A stretch of 64,000 nucleotides of DNA from an uncultured Oscillospiraceae bacterium. GTDB taxonomy: Bacteria; Bacillota; Clostridia; Oscillospirales; Oscillospiraceae. Positions 62,449-64,000 of this stretch are shown here, in pieces (position 1 is the stretch's first letter; each line of letters opens with the position of its first letter). A program made the translations under genes and the position numbers. The DNA is taken from the NCBI GenBank assembly GCA_944387015.1, contig CALXDH010000002.1, forward strand, positions 62,001 to 126,000, written 5' to 3'. The notes under the pieces are model-generated. The model did not search any database, was not told where the DNA came from, and worked only from the letters and a program-made list of their open reading frames with translations.

Positions 62449-63723
62449 ATGAAAGAACTGTATTGTACCGACCGGGCGGGCATCTCCCAGGAGAAAGTCG
62501 TCTCCATGTGCGAAGAGCTGCTGGCCCAGTATCCGGACGTCAAGAAGGCGCTGATCGTGCCCCCGGATTACACCCGCTGCTACAGCTACGCCGGTGAGAT
62601 CACCAAGATCCTCTATCCCCGCCTGAAGGCCATGGGCGCCGAGGTGAAGGTGATGCCCGCTCTGGGCACCCACATGCCCATGAGCGACGAGGAAAAGCAG
62701 AAGTTCTTCGGCGGCGTGGTGCCCGACGAGGACATCCTGATCCACCACTGGCAGACCGATACCACCGTCCTGGGCACCATCCCCGAGGAATTCGTCAATC
62801 AGATCAGCGAGGGACTGTACTCCGCCGAGATCGAAGTGGAAGTGAACCACCTGCTGGTGGACGGCGGCTTTGACCTGATCCTGTCCGTGGGCCAGGTGGT
62901 GCCCCACGAGGTGGTGGGCATGGCCAACTACTCCAAGAACCTGTTCGTGGGTCTGGGCGGCCGCGCCATGATCAACAAGAGTCACATGCTCTCCGCCATC
63001 TGCGGCCTGGAAAAGGCCCTGGGGACCCGGGACTGCCCTGCCCGGGTGCTCTATGACTATGCCCAGCAGCACTTCATCGACGGCAAGCTGCCGGTGGTGT
63101 TCCTGCAGACCGTCACCACCCGGGACGGCGAGGAGCTCCACCTCAACGGACTCTATATCGGCGACAGCCGCGTGCCCTTTGAGAAGGCCTGCGAGCTGGC
63201 CCAGGAGCTGAACATCGTCCATGTGGAGCGCCGGGCCAAGAAGGTGGTCACCTATCTGGACCCCGAGGAGCTCAAGACCACCTGGGTGGGCAACAAGGGC
63301 GTTTACCGCACCCGCATGATCGTGGCGGACGGCGGCGACCTCATCATCCTGGCGCCGGGCGTCCGGGCCTTCGGCGAGAATGAGGAAATGGACGCCATGA
63401 CCCGCAAGTTCGGCTACAAGGGCCGGGACTACGTGCTGGACCTTTTCAACAAGGGCGCCTTCGGCGACGACAAGATCATGAGCGCCGCGCACCTGATCCA
63501 GGGCAGCAGCGACGGCCGCTTTACCATCACCTACTGCACCAAGCCGGAGCTGATGAGCAAAGAGGAGATCGAGAGCGTGGGCTACCAGTGGGCCGACTAC
63601 AACGAGGTCAGCAAGCGCTATGATCCCCACACCCTCAAGGAGGGCTGGAACACGCTGCCTGACGGCGAGGAGATCTACTTCATCGGCACGCCGGCCCTGG
63701 GCCTGTGGAAGTGCGACGACTGA
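62449..63723 (+). CDS. LarA-family nickel-pincer-nucleotide enzyme (2-hydroxyacid racemase/epimerase)
   Basis: A 424-residue DUF2088/LarA protein. His153 in VVPHEVVGM, Lys163 in YSKNLFVGLGG and His179 in NKSHML have exactly the spacing (10 and 16) of His174, Lys184 and His200 in lactate racemase LarA, which bind the nickel pincer cofactor. His75 in LGTHMPMSD corresponds to the catalytic His108. So the cofactor site is conserved, but the genes for cofactor synthesis (larB, larC, larE) are not in this window. Position between a sugar-acid-type dehydrogenase and a mannitol-dehydrogenase-family gene suggests epimerising an aldonate such as gluconate/mannonate rather than lactate. AAAGAGGAG precedes ATG 62449. 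Confidence 0.9.
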   Translation: MKELYCTDRAGISQEKVVSMCEELLAQYPDVKKALIVPPDYTRCYSYAGEITKILYPRLKAMGAEVKVMPALGTHMPMSDEEKQKFFGGVVPDEDILIHHWQTDTTVLGTIPEEFVNQISEGLYSAEIEVEVNHLLVDGGFDLILSVGQVVPHEVVGMANYSKNLFVGLGGRAMINKSHMLSAICGLEKALGTRDCPARVLYDYAQQHFIDGKLPVVFLQTVTTRDGEELHLNGLYIGDSRVPFEKACELAQELNIVHVERRAKKVVTYLDPEELKTTWVGNKGVYRTRMIVADGGDLIILAPGVRAFGENEEMDAMTRKFGYKGRDYVLDLFNKGAFGDDKIMSAAHLIQGSSDGRFTITYCTKPELMSKEEIESVGYQWADYNEVSKRYDPHTLKEGWNTLPDGEEIYFIGTPALGLWKCDD

Positions 63724-63812
63724 CAGCGAGAAACTAAAAAACGGGCGGAGACCCGACTGCATCCGGCGGCTGCTCTGCGGCCGCCGGACCATTCTGACGG
63801 AGGTTTGAACGT

Positions 63813-64000
63813 ATGAAACTCAACCGTGCTTCCCTGGCGGACAAGGCCGGATGGGCCGCCGCCCATGTGGAGCTGCCCAAGTACGATGTGGCCGCCGTGG
63901 CCGAGGCCACGAAAAAGGCCCCCACCTGGGTCCACTTCGGCACCGGCAACATCTTCCGTGCCTATATTGCCGCTCTGGCCCAGCGGATGCTCAACGAGGG
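63813..64000 (+). CDS. Mannitol dehydrogenase family protein, partial (runs off right edge)
   Basis: The first 62 residues are visible: MKLNRASLADKAGW, then VHFGTGNIFRAYIAALAQ, matching the NAD-binding start of the mannitol/fructuronate/tagaturonate reductase family (usually about 480-540 residues). GACGGAGG precedes ATG 63813. Third gene of the operon. Members reduce hexuronates to aldonates, which fits the LarA-type neighbour. Confidence 0.85.
   Translation, partial: MKLNRASLADKAGWAAAHVELPKYDVAAVAEATKKAPTWVHFGTGNIFRAYIAALAQRMLNE

Overview
The window looks like chromosome of a high-GC anaerobic Clostridia member, most likely of the Oscillospiraceae / Flavonifractor-Lawsonibacter type. This is inferred from AGGAGG ribosome sites, TTG and GTG starts, sigma-A promoters with 17-bp spacers, T-box leaders, a ferredoxin-dependent 2-oxoacid oxidoreductase, FeoAAB, type III glutamine synthetase and a butyrate-type CoA-transferase. 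No 16S rRNA gene is present, so the taxonomy stays an inference.

Region 1 (1-5617) is an accessory island of visibly lower GC. It holds two overlapping minus-strand genes, a nitrilase-fold protein followed by an SMC/ABC-like P-loop ATPase cut by the left edge. Next come a decayed IS3-family transposase and an intact one. The island ends at a tRNA-Ser(GGA) gene. This two-gene unit is the best candidate for an undescribed (probably defence-type) system.

Region 2 (5.8-19.7 kb) is core chromosome: a phosphatase-GNAT fusion, a NUDIX/lipid-kinase pair, an AI-2E family membrane protein, a complete oligopeptide ABC operon with a DUF3810 metallopeptidase, htpG, and small genes. Region 3 (19.8-27.8 kb) holds branched-chain aminotransferase under a T-box, a four-subunit 2-oxoacid:ferredoxin oxidoreductase operon with a P-loop ATPase and a divergent FadR-type regulator, and cstA behind a 370-nt leader.

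Region 4 (27.8-36.1 kb) is a compact minus-strand operon for chorismate, Phe and Tyr synthesis (aroF-tyrA-aroB-aroA-aroC-pheA-aroE/K-aroQ). It is preceded by a 32-residue Tyr/Phe-rich leader peptide and a terminator, which is a ribosome-mediated attenuator. Region 5 (36.1-51.2 kb) has a phospholipase-like protein, a CoA-transferase, LrgAB-type proteins, glnN, asnB with an Asn T-box, purB and purA, a DUF1846 protein, Tex and a small zincin.

Region 6 (51.3-56.4 kb) is iron homeostasis: a DtxR-like regulator, a Cys-rich Feo partner, feoB, two feoA genes and a divergent flavodoxin, with several GTTAG/CTAAC palindromes in the control regions. Region 7 (56.5-60 kb) is thiamine salvage (thiW-thiM-thiE-HAD) under a TPP riboswitch, with a thiamine-binding protein nearby. 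Region 8 (60-64 kb) has a GntR regulator diverging from a sugar-acid operon of zinc dehydrogenase, LarA-family nickel-pincer enzyme and mannitol-dehydrogenase-family enzyme, the last cut by the right edge.
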